Of a DNA stretch of 64,000 nucleotides, positions 20,801 through 29,200 are shown one piece after another (position 1 is the first letter of the stretch; every line of letters begins with the position of its first letter). The notes under the pieces are model-generated. The model searched no databases. It was not told the DNA's origin and worked only from the letters and a program-made list of their open reading frames with translations. This stretch comes from JBCDBD01 sp039184335. GTDB lineage: Bacteria; Bacteroidota; Bacteroidia; Flavobacteriales; Flavobacteriaceae. Location: the NCBI GenBank assembly GCA_039184335.1, contig JBCDBD010000009.1, forward strand, positions 1 to 64,000, given 5' to 3'. The position numbers and the translations under genes were made by a program.

Positions 20801-22839
20801 TCTGTAGCCCCCGTTCCACTAATGTCAGCCAAGTGCAGGTATTCGGGATTGTACTGATCTGGGTAATCGAAAATAGGGGCATTTTCCATACGTATCTTGG
20901 CACTAAACTTTCCATACCCCTTATTGGCCCAATAGCACACTGCTCCATTGCGAATACGTACAATATCAGTAAGTCCATCACCAGTCATATCAGCCAAAAA
21001 AATGGTCTCGCTCTGGTTGGCGAACACGATGGAGGGGCCCAGTTCTTCTTCATAGGGCTTGTACGTACGTTCTGCCGGCAGGTATCCATTTTTTCCATCG
21101 GCAGAATACCAGGTGAAGGCATTTTCTTCAGTGACCACGATTTCGGGCTGTCCGTCACCATTAAGATCCAGCAATCTAGTGTTGGAATCCTGTAAATCTA
21201 CATTGACTGCCTGCGCAAAGGGCCTAAAAGGTTTCCAATCATGCTCTTGGTCGAGTTCAAAATATCCCTTCAGCGAACCGTCATTGACGACTACTTGCTT
21301 TTCACCATTAGCGGCCAGGTCTTGAATGGATAAGACGCCTGAAGACAGCCCCGTAAACGAAGGTTTGGGCAATACGTTCTGGGCAGTGGAAAAAGCCACA
21401 TTGCCCTCTTCTTCCACATCGCCCCAATTGCTTTTATAGAACCATCCCCCACCCTGCTCGGTCAAAATACCAGAGATTCCTTCTCCGTACAGATCCACCC
21501 ACTGGTAATTATTGGTCAACCCTACGGGGGCATGTATGATAGTTTCGGCGTCAACATTTTTAATAGTGTTGTCCCATTCCAGTGCCTGATAGGTGAGCTC
21601 TAATGGGGGAAGTTCTTTTTTGGAATAAGTGCCATCTGGCTTTCTAACATATCCGTTTTGTGAAATTGCCATCAAATAGGTAGTCTCTGACCGTCCGGAC
21701 CCATTGATCGAAGAAGGGGCATATTCGAAATCAAGGGAACTCACCAGATAGTTTACGCCAAAAACTTCCTCTTCAGGGGTTCCCACAAATTGCTTTTCAT
21801 CAGTAAAGTGATGGAACATCAGTACGCGTTTACACAGTCGATTTGTTCTGATTTCAAAACCAGGGCGATACGATGAAAAGGCATCGGGACGATAGTCCCA
21901 CAGGCCCGTATCTTGGGGGGCAGGATTGAGGACATTGTGTTCCCCATAGTCTAAAACCGCTTCAAAAAAGTGTTCGGTATCGGCCGGGGGTTGGGGGTCA
22001 TACGGTTTTGCGTTATCTGCATAGTATGGCCTGCGATTGCCATATTTGACTGCTTTTAGATACGTGTTTGTAAAGGTCGCTATACCCTTGATACGGTTCT
22101 TTTCGTATGCTGCATTGGGCACATTGGTCAAATCTTCCTTTTTGTACTGGTATTGGATCCAATTGCCCTTGTTGTCATAACCAAACTCGGGCATCCATTG
22201 AAAGACCAATGTCTCATCTTCTGGATCCGCGATGCGTGCAGAAGGGCTTCTCCCAAAAATAGTGACTGTATTGGTACCAGTGGTCACCTTCCAATACACC
22301 CCATGGTCGGGGTGGTGTATTTTTTCAATGCGCTCAAAACCGCCTTCAATACGAGGGCGGTATCGTTTTACGGTATACCCTCCTGCCCCATTGTTGGTAT
22401 ATTCCTTTTCTTGCCATGAACCACCCACCTCCTCTAAAAAGGGTACCAAGTCCTCTGCACCCGAAAACATAAAGATATCCTCTTCTTTACCATTCCGATA
22501 CCTAGGTAACCTCTTATCGGTCTTCCGTTGGATCATGGGTAAGGCCATTGCCCAACCAAGACCAAAAGGGCCATTGCCCCCACCGGAGTTATAGGAGAGG
22601 GAAAGAGAAGGCGAAAAACCATTTCTGCCAGGGGTCAATGGAAGGGGTACGGAAAGGCCAGCTGTACCATTAACGGCATTCACCTCAAATTTCTCATCGA
22701 TACCACTAAGGGCCCCACCACCTTTGGGCAATGTTATTTCAGGTATTTCAATGGCATTGGATTCCGTGGATCGTTCTTCGGAAATGGCGGCAACACCCTC
22801 TTGTGACGGGCGTTCGCGGCCTCTGGTTTCAGCATCCAT
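14821..22839 (-). CDS. Fused TcB-TcC toxin complex protein with metzincin-like C-terminal effector (2672 aa)
   Basis: The order of parts is: an SpvB domain (about residues 40-380, with GGGNGPFGLGWAMALP); FG-GAP/beta-propeller repeats of the TcdB middle region (about 530-800, with DLNGDGQPEIVV and ADMTGDGLTDIVRI); TcdB-midC; YD/Rhs repeats (about 1500-2230); and an Rhs core ending in PDPIG (Asp2265) and HDPSGND (Asp2288). The spacing of those two aspartates resembles the autoprotease pair of TcC proteins. The remaining 379 residues are the variable effector. It holds HEIGHQLGFDE (His2466, Glu2467, His2470, Gly2473) and a Met at 2493 in DFMSS, like a metzincin Met-turn. The last 100 residues contain 30 prolines. 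I chose ATG 22839 because the longer frame begins with TTG at 22881 and adds residues unlike SpvB proteins. The gene leads the operon ahead of TcA. Confidence 0.92.
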   Translation of the reverse strand: MDAETRGRERPSQEGVAAISEERSTESNAIEIPEITLPKGGGALSGIDEKFEVNAVNGTAGLSVPLPLTPGRNGFSPSLSLSYNSGGGNGPFGLGWAMALPMIQRKTDKRLPRYRNGKEEDIFMFSGAEDLVPFLEEVGGSWQEKEYTNNGAGGYTVKRYRPRIEGGFERIEKIHHPDHGVYWKVTTGTNTVTIFGRSPSARIADPEDETLVFQWMPEFGYDNKGNWIQYQYKKEDLTNVPNAAYEKNRIKGIATFTNTYLKAVKYGNRRPYYADNAKPYDPQPPADTEHFFEAVLDYGEHNVLNPAPQDTGLWDYRPDAFSSYRPGFEIRTNRLCKRVLMFHHFTDEKQFVGTPEEEVFGVNYLVSSLDFEYAPSSINGSGRSETTYLMAISQNGYVRKPDGTYSKKELPPLELTYQALEWDNTIKNVDAETIIHAPVGLTNNYQWVDLYGEGISGILTEQGGGWFYKSNWGDVEEEGNVAFSTAQNVLPKPSFTGLSSGVLSIQDLAANGEKQVVVNDGSLKGYFELDQEHDWKPFRPFAQAVNVDLQDSNTRLLDLNGDGQPEIVVTEENAFTWYSADGKNGYLPAERTYKPYEEELGPSIVFANQSETIFLADMTGDGLTDIVRIRNGAVCYWANKGYGKFSAKIRMENAPIFDYPDQYNPEYLHLADISGTGATDIMYLGETTFKAYINLSGNSWSDVHEIEPFFPFDTNSKLSVIDLLGTGTSCLVWSSDLPAHTGAPMRYIDLMGSKKPHVLIHHKNNFGKETTVTYKSSTHFYLKDKLEGKPWISKLPFPVQVVSKLQVEEKITNVRFTTEYSYHHGYFDHAEREFRGFGRVEQKDSEHYETWVRNNATSALESSEALYQSPVLTKTWFHTGAFLDRERILDQYKNEYWHVVYNKQFLANPISVTEPELPDAQLTSAVKTLVGDEYREALRACKGMMLRQEVFALDAPENPTDIELQLQSKPYSVAAHNCHVQLLQPRHENTFGVFMVTESEAISIAYERDETDYRLTHTLNTKIDELGNVLENAAVVYGRQQEKANAHFQLLTDTVTDFAEDVLNGDAAQMVQLQDAFTTNIQAAKDEQTKAHITYTQNSFAKYNDGSTDHDDIDLPTVYRTRLPYENKSYELTGFVPTGDLFQRTELESALAMATEIAYHESAGIGSQKRLIAHTRTKYRDDNFNELGFGIYDTEGLSYENYQLAFTTALVHEIYHDSGAPLQVDGDPVVDFIALKGKFTTIDGDLWIRSGITHLKVNAAEAITNVKDRFYAPLAFEDPFGSVTEVTYDTETFTGAVRNNDGYYLYIKYTIDALDSKAGVMVYNYRTMSSVRMFDMNANPSSILTDELGLVKALAVEGNGEFTDATRTAVNILEAADSLIGLKEYSEATETAHVAQLLGAATLGNTDTNALRQAGNALLQQASSRFIHDFDTYRNTGNQPIMSASIIREEHFADNPNSAIHFSFEYSEGMGNVAMTKVQAEPGLAFFMDNNDQRQEKDTGNDLRWVGNGRTVLNNKGNAVKQYESYFSTNFLYENAPELVEIGVTSITYYDSLGRMVKNENADGTLSRVEFDAWQQRNYDQNDTVLESKWYNDRINNLIDAQLTAEGKDPAKERQAAQKAALHANTPSSLHFDSLGRPVLSIAHGGKDTMSKDRYHTTFINLDVEGNTHSITDARGNTVMAYRYDMLGHRLYQSGMDSGQRWVLNNLMGQPLHRWDSRGHIYSFDYDLAQRPFSIKVQGGDGPSALDHSYEHTVYGEGQANEYQHNLRGQVVEQYDTAGKSENLRFDFKGNILESNRQFNADYKNVPNWIAGNLNNPALFDSDLTTYTTQLAYDAMNRVSLTTTPDSSEMRSVFNEAGLLEEVRVTQTGVAEKVFVKDIDHDAKGQRERIVYGDRNGNNLATTTYQYDQKNFRLIQLHTVNSNGDTIQDLRYTYDPMGNISEITNRALPTKFFSNFRIEPRGIYTYDARYRLVRAEGREHAGQAINFGQCDYWRDQNHLRTYNPGDDMAWRNYTQNYAYDPVGNILRMGHTANGGNWTREYAYETGTNRLAQTHVGGQTYAYTHHTAQGNMTSLPHLHRMEWNFKGELQATAKQAVCNSNLPPEITYYVYDGSGERVRKVTETHGGGNKKEERVYLGGIEVYKKHSGPHSGLQRTTLHVMDDNQRIAMIDTRNGINNNTDQRTVRFQFGNHLGSACLELDDLGNTISYEEYHPYGTTSYQATNNTLTASAKRYRYTGKERDEETGLEYHSARYYLPWLARWQKPDPIGIEGGINLYAYVKGNPVILHDPSGNDARVSVDQQNRTITYSTTQHIYGSAEDISNFRAMGDRVTDFFRNSSGTVNIDGEQWTVNYNVAFQYHDVAQDPRPTEYGQIGQIWGQFLNSPNASTSRPPAELRGLLDTAIGKTTGFQDGDNVLFMQGFGGSQTRTAGGFTLDTSDGTTPHRRALAIVNTNFGLGDPLYRALIHEIGHQLGFDERYAGANSAHQGYDTDFMSSKPNATGFHPSHLESSARFALHAANGNNLNNVAMKGFQVDDTRLGRLEQFQSNGSVNPNYTSQQALLKQGHWSHFQQAQIPSPNRAPVPTPTPQPSQPILPPFSLPPLGPLTPPRTSPPRLMLPELNFPPTLQIFPLPTSPRYPIQILPQYDYNAPLYRPPLLQPSTTNTIPIFRFNF

Positions 22840-23338
22840 TTTTAAGATTTTACCTACAAGATATTTAATAATACACCCCAATCTTTAGAAGAATGTATTG
22901 CTTGTTTAAAAAAAAGTATGGATGGAAAGAAAGGGATTGTAAAACGGAAAGCACTGATTTTTGTCAAAAGATGATGTGTGGTTTTGCACTACATACACCC
23001 CCAAATGTTTTACAAAAACGATCAACTTAAAGATAATTACCGAATGTACTCCACGCATCAAGAACTACGGATTGTTGCCAATTAAAGTCTTGATTTAATT
23101 GCTACTAAAAAAATCAATTGCCTAGATTATCAAAAAAGGATCAGGAATGTGACACCCTGGCACAAGAAAATGGTTTTGAAGGTTCTGTCCCGTAAAATGG
23201 CCTTTAAATTGTACCTCCATTTTGTATACCAAAATCATGTATTACCCGTTTGGTATGTATTCCAAAGAGGAAAGTTCGTATGAAAGCTGTACGCCCTTAC
23301 CAACATTTAAGACAAACATTAAAATTTGTTCCCCTACC
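22840..23338. other. Intergenic region upstream of the Tc operon
   Basis: About 500 AT-rich bases separate the divergent TcB-TcC gene and the exported-protein gene. They must hold both promoters, but no clear TAnnTTTG box is seen in either direction. A segment at about 23040-23090 (with ATTGTTGCCAATTAAAG) resembles one at 25320-25365. Confidence 0.5.
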
Positions 23339-24784
23339 ATGAACACGATCTGCAAACAAATTATTCTCATCGCATTAACAACAATTCCCCTAATCACCTG
23401 TGGGCAAAAAATAAAAATAAAAAAGGAAGTCATTATGTTCGATGGCAAAGAAGTTGCCTTGGTCAACTCAGAATTGCGCGATAATTATCTTTTTTCAACG
23501 CTTTCTGGTGAAAAAGCATTCAACGTTGCTTTTAAAGGTATGTCAGCTTCCAATACAGAGGGTTTTCAATGGTTGGAAATCACTTCCACAGATGATAAAA
23601 AAACTGAAGTTCCCTATGAAATATTAATGACATCCCTTAACCCTACAAAGTTAATTGTCAAACTCCTTAGTGCTAAATATGGACTGATCACTTCTGAAGG
23701 CATTGCCATGGAAACTGTAGCCACGTTTTTTTCGAAAGAACGGGAAACATTGAGTGACAAATATGCAAAAGCTGTAATTGCCGCCAAAAATGATCAAATA
23801 GAGCGAAAGGCAAAAGTTGGCAGCTATAGACCATTCGTAAAAGACGATGGGACAATTGTCTTTGGTGGTACGACCGGCACCAAAATCATGGGGCGTGTAT
23901 CTTATGGAAACAATAGCTACCATGTTATGGATTTAGACGGAATTACCGTTGGAATGGCCTCAGGGTGTTCCACATGCACAACTGTAAAAGCCAAGACCTT
24001 TACCGGTGAAGATTTTGAATTTGACTATGGCTCTAGAACAATGATGACTGGGCGTTTTTCAAGATCTTTCGCACAAATTTTTGTTGAAGAACTGTTGGGT
24101 AGGGACTACAAACTTGGCCGTGAGGCCAAAGCCTATAAAGAAAGGCTTCATAAAGAAAAAGTGAACATCGCTAAAGAGAACAGTATTAATCTTTATGGCG
24201 TACCCGGTTATGTCATTGACGAAGATGGTACAAAATACGAAGGGACCATCTATGCAATATTCGAAAAGCTACAGCTAGACCCTGCACAACAGGAGAGCGA
24301 TTTATATGATATGAATTCCATTGACAAATTGGGGAAATTTGTCAGTATCAAATACAAAAATGATAAAGGACGAATACGCACTAAACGTTTTGCTGCCCGA
24401 AACAATATCATCTTTGGTGCAACAAATGATGGCAAGAAAGATGTATTCTACGGAATGAGAACAAAGGGAAATGCTATGAAAAAGTTCTCAAATGCAACCA
24501 ATCTGGGATTTGATAATTCTTATTTCTATAAAGTAGAATATGATAGCGATAACCACAGCGTTTTATCAAAACCAGGTGAACCAAACAAGTTTGTGTTAAA
24601 GTTTGCCGATACCAAAGTTGGTTTTATGATTGATAATAGAGGGAACGAAAAACTATCCGATGCGCTCGCGGAGTTTGTTATCAATTGTGAATCCCTTTCC
24701 GAAGATATCAAAAATCAAGAATTCGATTTGGGCAACTTTGAAAACTTGAAATCCATTGTAGATGAGTACAGTACGTGCAATTAA
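23339..24784 (+). CDS. Exported protein of unknown function (probable lipoprotein)
   Basis: A 481-residue protein with a signal sequence, MNTICKQIILIALTTIPLITCGQ. The cysteine before GQK may be a lipidation site, although Thr at position -1 is unusual. I placed the start at ATG 23339 because it begins the signal peptide; the frame is open upstream to 23222, but that stretch does not look like signal or domain sequence. The body has no recognised motif. Repeated beta-rich pieces (YGVPGYVIDEDGTKYEGTIY, DKLGKFVSIKYKNDKG) suggest an all-beta fold, and two nearby cysteines sit in GCSTCTT. It is a monocistronic gene next to the Tc operon but divergent from it. Function unknown. Confidence 0.72.
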   Translation: MNTICKQIILIALTTIPLITCGQKIKIKKEVIMFDGKEVALVNSELRDNYLFSTLSGEKAFNVAFKGMSASNTEGFQWLEITSTDDKKTEVPYEILMTSLNPTKLIVKLLSAKYGLITSEGIAMETVATFFSKERETLSDKYAKAVIAAKNDQIERKAKVGSYRPFVKDDGTIVFGGTTGTKIMGRVSYGNNSYHVMDLDGITVGMASGCSTCTTVKAKTFTGEDFEFDYGSRTMMTGRFSRSFAQIFVEELLGRDYKLGREAKAYKERLHKEKVNIAKENSINLYGVPGYVIDEDGTKYEGTIYAIFEKLQLDPAQQESDLYDMNSIDKLGKFVSIKYKNDKGRIRTKRFAARNNIIFGATNDGKKDVFYGMRTKGNAMKKFSNATNLGFDNSYFYKVEYDSDNHSVLSKPGEPNKFVLKFADTKVGFMIDNRGNEKLSDALAEFVINCESLSEDIKNQEFDLGNFENLKSIVDEYSTCN

Positions 24785-25062
24785 ATATTATCTGCCGTGC
24801 CAAAGGGAAGAAAATGGTAAATTGGAGCAAAGCTGAATGACTGCCACTTGAATGGGGCTATAGCCAAACCTATCTTGATGCGTAGAAACGAACTTTTTTA
24901 ATCAATCAGGTTTTCCAGTTCTGGGGTATTTTTATTTAGCCCTGCTTTAAAAAGTTGATTTAAAAAATGGGGCCGTTGCTGTTTTCTAAAATGTCCGATT
25001 GATTGTAGTTTGAAACAAGGTAAATGAGGTGCAACGGACAATAATTTCAGGCCATTCTGTAA

Positions 25063-25263
25063 TTTCAGACATTTTGGTTGTTCAATGTATTCTTCTTTAA
25101 GAAACTGGACAAGATTACCAAAGTCTTTGATATGACACTGGAAGAATTTTTCAATAAGGGTTTTACTTGGGAAAGCAAGTCTGATTATTCAAAAATCAAT
25201 GTCGATGGCATCGACATAATACCGTTGAACAAAATGAAGTTTTGTGATATATACACCCTATAA
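25063..25263 (+). pseudogene. Remnant resembling the C-terminal part of an XRE/HTH regulator
   Basis: The frame opens after a TAA at 25060 and has no ATG before the conserved part; only a TTG at 25078 could start it. The peptide KLDKITKVFDMTLEEFFNKG matches the usual last helix of Cro/CI-type HTH domains (LxKIAKxLxVSLEEFF). About 35 further residues (KINVDGIDIIPLNKMKF) recall a nucleotidyltransferase-like segment. The recognition helices that should lie upstream are absent in all frames I read. It is best explained as a decayed gene end, though a functional micro-protein is possible. Confidence 0.35.
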
Positions 25264-25384
25264 CTATTGAGAAAAGCAATAAAAGATTGTATTTACCATT
25301 TTATGAATCAAGTTGACTGGATTCACTTCGTGCGTCCAAAAAAATAAGATTGTTGCAAATTAAAGCTCCGCTTTGATTGTATTT

Positions 25385-25439
25385 AAAGCGAAAGGTTTCC
25401 TTAAGAAAGTGAACTTTCTACGAAAACCTTCAACGCTTT
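25385..25439 (-). terminator. Long hairpin downstream of tRNA-Pro
   Basis: Outer arms AAAGCG/CGCTTT, middle arms GAAAGGTTTCC/GAAAACCTTC and inner arms AGAAAGT/ACTTTCT form one extended imperfect hairpin, just 3' of the minus-strand tRNA. The T-run after it is weak, so it may be a terminator or a processing structure. Confidence 0.5.
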
Positions 25440-25445
25440 AACTTG

Positions 25446-25519
25446 TCGGGATGACTGGATTCGAACCAGCGACCACGCGCACCCCATGCGCGTACGCTAC
25501 CAGACTGCGCCACATCCCG
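25446..25519 (-). tRNA. tRNA-Pro (anticodon GGG)
   Basis: Read on the minus strand, a full cloverleaf can be drawn. The acceptor stem is CGGGATG/CATCCCG and the D arm is GCGC...GCGT. The anticodon stem CGCGC/GCGCG encloses the loop ATGGGGT (anticodon GGG). The T arm GCTGG/CCAGT contains TTCGAAT. The discriminator base is A. CCA is not encoded. The gene stands alone, with no other tRNA nearby. Confidence 0.95.
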
Positions 25520-25849
25520 AAAAAACAGTTTTCACTGTTTAGAATCTCAATAAACAATACCCAAATCCCAAAACCGTCTACTACGTTAAGCAGTCTGGGC
25601 ACGAGATGGGGTTTATCCCCAACAAAACTGAGGGGCCACATCCCTTAAACTGGGCAATCGAAAATACAGCCTATAGTGAATACAACTGTTTCTCTAAAGC
25701 ATCCAGCAAATTCGCCAGTACCACTTGCCCAACACCTTAAATCTCATTCTTCAACAACCAAAAGTTGTCAATAGTCATGAATTTAGGATTGCAAAAATAG
25801 AAATTAAATTGAAATCAATCGATATGAATGTCAATATCTCTTACCAATG
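25520..25849. other. Noncoding stretch upstream of tRNA-Pro
   Basis: About 330 bases without a gene. A small perfect hairpin (AAACAGT/ACTGTTT, 25523-25540) lies just 5' of the tRNA. The ten bases GCCACATCCC from the tRNA 5' end recur at 25635-25644. The open frame that crosses the tRNA here is not a gene. Confidence 0.5.
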
Positions 25850-26146
25850 TCAATGACCAGACAGAAATTCCCGAATTTCCATATAAAAAGCTTCCCTAGC
25901 TTCGGCAGAATCGTTATTGGGATTGAAAAGAAAATGACTGATCGTATGCTTCTGGCAAAACTCATCCAAATCTTTTCCTTTCCACATATGGTAACTCAAC
26001 AACAAGGTGTTATAGTCAATCTTGTAGGGTTTGTTTTCCTGTTCATACGCGTTGAGGTACAAGTTCAGTTTGAAAATAGAGGACTTTAAATCGTTACTTT
26101 CTTCATTCAGAAATGTAGCGATTTTAGAGAGTTCTTTGTCATCCAT
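25850..26146 (-). CDS. Small conserved-looking hypothetical protein (98 aa)
   Basis: A 98-residue acidic, mainly helical protein starting MDDKELSKIATFLNEES, with no signal peptide or membrane segment. Hydrophobic positions are regularly spaced (LKSSIFKLNLYLNAY) and codon use looks like a real gene. I recognise no domain. It is encoded alone on the minus strand, 119 bases downstream of the large surface-protein gene's start-proximal neighbour region and not obviously part of an operon. Function unknown. Confidence 0.65.
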   Translation of the reverse strand: MDDKELSKIATFLNEESNDLKSSIFKLNLYLNAYEQENKPYKIDYNTLLLSYHMWKGKDLDEFCQKHTISHFLFNPNNDSAEAREAFYMEIREFLSGH

Positions 26147-26265
26147 AATAGTGCGAGGTGAGCTAATTTTATTATAACTAAATTAGGAAGTATACTACTT
26201 CTACCTGCAATATAACAAATAAGTTCAACTTTAAAGGTTAAACGATTAAAATGGTTTTTAACATT

Positions 26266-29200
26266 TTATCGATATAAGGTAAAATGCCCCACATATTGTT
26301 GTTTTTCATTATCATTGGCATTGACCACATACCAATAATCCCCACTCGGCAATGGCCTTCCCTCATAGTTTCCATCCCATTTTGAAACTTGGTCCAGGCG
26401 TGCCACCACCCTTCCGTAACGGTCATAGATGATCACTTCGATATTCGGAAAAAATTCCCTGTTACGCGGGTACCATTCATCATTCATATTATCGCCGTCA
26501 GGCGTGAAGAAATTGGGAATATCGACCATGCCATCAAAATCAAAAGGAAATACCAGTTCGGCCATACAGCCTCTTTGGTCAATGACCCGAATGTTCACAA
26601 TGGCATCGATGTTGATGTTAAACACATTGTTGCTTCCCGTTGATTCCCCTTCAAAGAAAAATTCATACCCCCCAAAACCACCTGTGGCAATGGCAGTAAT
26701 TTCATCTGGTCCTGTCTTATTTGCTTCCAAGACCAAAGGTTCATAGGGTTCGATAGCAAAATCAACCGAGGTCGCACAACCATTTTCATGATAAATGTAA
26801 ACGGTATGCTGACCGGCAGGTAAATCGGCCCAAGTGCGATCGGTGTTCGCCAAGGTGATATCATCTACATCCAAAGCGAACAATACTTCTGAAAGCACAT
26901 CTGCATTTTGTAGCTGTATCGTCGTGGTACTATTGGGAAAAATACCTTCACAACCATAAACCACTATGGGTTCGGCAGCAATATCAACACCAATTGCTAT
27001 GGGTACCACAATATTGGTAGTACAGCCATTGGCATCCCTCACAAAGAACACGTAGGATTCACCGCCAATAAGGTTGTCAAAGAACAACGTATCGTTTCTT
27101 ACAAAATCTGCATCATCTGATGAGTTCATGCTGACTTCATAATATTCAACCCCCATGGGGTCTGTGAAAGGTGTACCCCCTGATATGCTCAACTGTGCAG
27201 TACCATCTGCAAAACCCAGACAGATCTCCGGTGTTTCCACTGACGACACTTCCAATTCCCCCGGTTCAAAAACCTCAACCATCGTCGTCTCTGAACAGCC
27301 TTGTGAATCTTGGATCAACACCACATATTCCCTACCGTCTGGAGCACCTTCCAAATCTTCAAAAGTGTATATTCCCGGATTGTCAGGGTCACTGAAAAAT
27401 TCGTTGAAATTGGGCCCAATGGCAAACTGAAGCAGGCCCTCTCCACCACTTATCACCTCAATGGTAATGGTGCCATCTGCTTCTCCGCTACACGTAATCG
27501 GTGTCGGCATCGCATTGAACAAAATCGGTGCGGGCCTGGTGATTTCATATGGCCCTTCGATATCTTGACAACTGCTCCCACTGGTAACCGCTATGTAATA
27601 GTTGGCCGCTTCAGAAAGGCCTTCAAAGGTTCCAAAGTTGTTTGAATCCACTACCACTGCAGACGGCGACGGGCTAAAGGCATCTACCGGGTCACCAAAA
27701 TACAGCGTATATGTATTGCTGCCCACACCGCCTGATGAGAAAGATTCGATACGACCATCATTTTCAGAGGCACATGAAATATCATCTGGTAAATTGACCA
27801 CCAAATCAATGTTCTGTGCATCTACCAAGGTCAATCCATTTGAGTTGATTACCCCACAGGTGTTGGTAGCATTGACCTTTCGCACTTCAAACTGATAGAA
27901 CCCAGGTCCTCCATTGATCAACACACTGGTATTGCCCAGCCCCATGGTCGTGAAGGGATCAGTTGGTGCCGCCCCAACAGGTCGGTACTCATATTCAAAG
28001 CCTGGTTCTGGGTTTTCGATGCTCAAGCGCATTTCTCCCAAACCACCACAACCTGGTGCTTGAACTTGAATAAGGTTCGGAATTATTGGTGGTGGTGGAT
28101 CTACATAATAAGGTACGGTCACACCGATACAACCAAAACTTGAAGACACCTCTATCGCATACCAACCTTGACTGATAAAGCCTCCACTGGTTCCAACAAA
28201 AGTTGGGGAATCTTGTAATCCACTTCGAGAAAGCTCATCGGCAATATTGTTACTGCCCAAATAGATCAATTGGTATTTATAGCCTGATCCTGTCACACCC
28301 CCTGTTGCTCCGGCTACTGCTGTAATGGCATCGCCGGTCGTAGGGTCATAGGCTTCCAACACCGCATTATTGCCATCAGGACATACCAAAGCTTGTGGTT
28401 CACGTATACCTGCCTGAATGGGGGGTATTGGATCCAATGCAATATCAAAAAAGGTTTCACAATGCTCAATGTCTCGATATGCTACCCTGTAGTCACCACT
28501 GGAGAGGTTTTCAAATTCATTGCTGCTTCCCCAAGTGACCACTTCGGTCGGATAAGTGCCCGTACCATCATCAATCAACAATCGGTATTCATAAGGGGCA
28601 GTGTCCCACCCACCGGTCAGGTTGGCTTCTATCTTTCCGACATTGTCATTACAGCTCACATTGCCAATTTCAATGGCTGATGGCACCAAAGGTCCGTTAG
28701 GGGTACGAACAGTAGCCAAATTGCTCACATTTGCACAAAAAGGATTTTGGGTCGATGTGATCCTTACGACAAAATTACCCCCACTTAGGCCCGTAATGGT
28801 TTCAGGATTATTAGCAGTATCAAGATTGCCCGTGATTCCAGTAGACGTTTCATTGCCCATATTGTCTACCATGAAAACTTCATAATCGTATGTTCCTGTA
28901 TAGTCGGTCACCGCAATGGAAAGTTCACCATCATTACCGGGAACCGAACAACTTACCGGTCTTGCTTCACTGATTGCAATGGTCGGCAATACAGGTTCAT
29001 GTACTTCATGTTTTGGTAATGGATAAGTACACCCCCCGATGTTATCGACCACTTCAAATAGATAATCCCCGGCATCGGGTAAGGCTATAATGACAAAATC
29101 ATCACCTGGATTGTTCGAAACCGGAGCTATTGCGGTCACCGAATTGGTATTTACTGTGAAATCTGTAGTGCCAACTACTTCAATACGCACCATTTCATCA

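Larger units (their letters stand above)
24785..25445. other. Gene-poor stretch between the exported protein and tRNA-Pro
   Basis: About 660 bases contain no intact gene. They hold a fragment resembling a DNA-binding regulator (25063-25263), a repeat-like segment (25320-25365), and a long hairpin (25385-25439). Confidence 0.6.

Noticed and set aside
4776..22594. Many plus-strand open frames of 60-190 codons opposite the Tc genes
   Set aside because: They run antisense to clear Tc domains and show no protein-family features.
22840..22881. TTG start 14 codons upstream of the TcB-TcC ATG
   Set aside because: The added residues (GCIIKYLVGKILK) resemble neither a signal peptide nor SpvB N-termini, and ATG 22839 has a usual A-rich leader.
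25438..25641. Open frame on the minus strand across tRNA-Pro
   Set aside because: It contains the whole tRNA gene, so it is a shadow frame.
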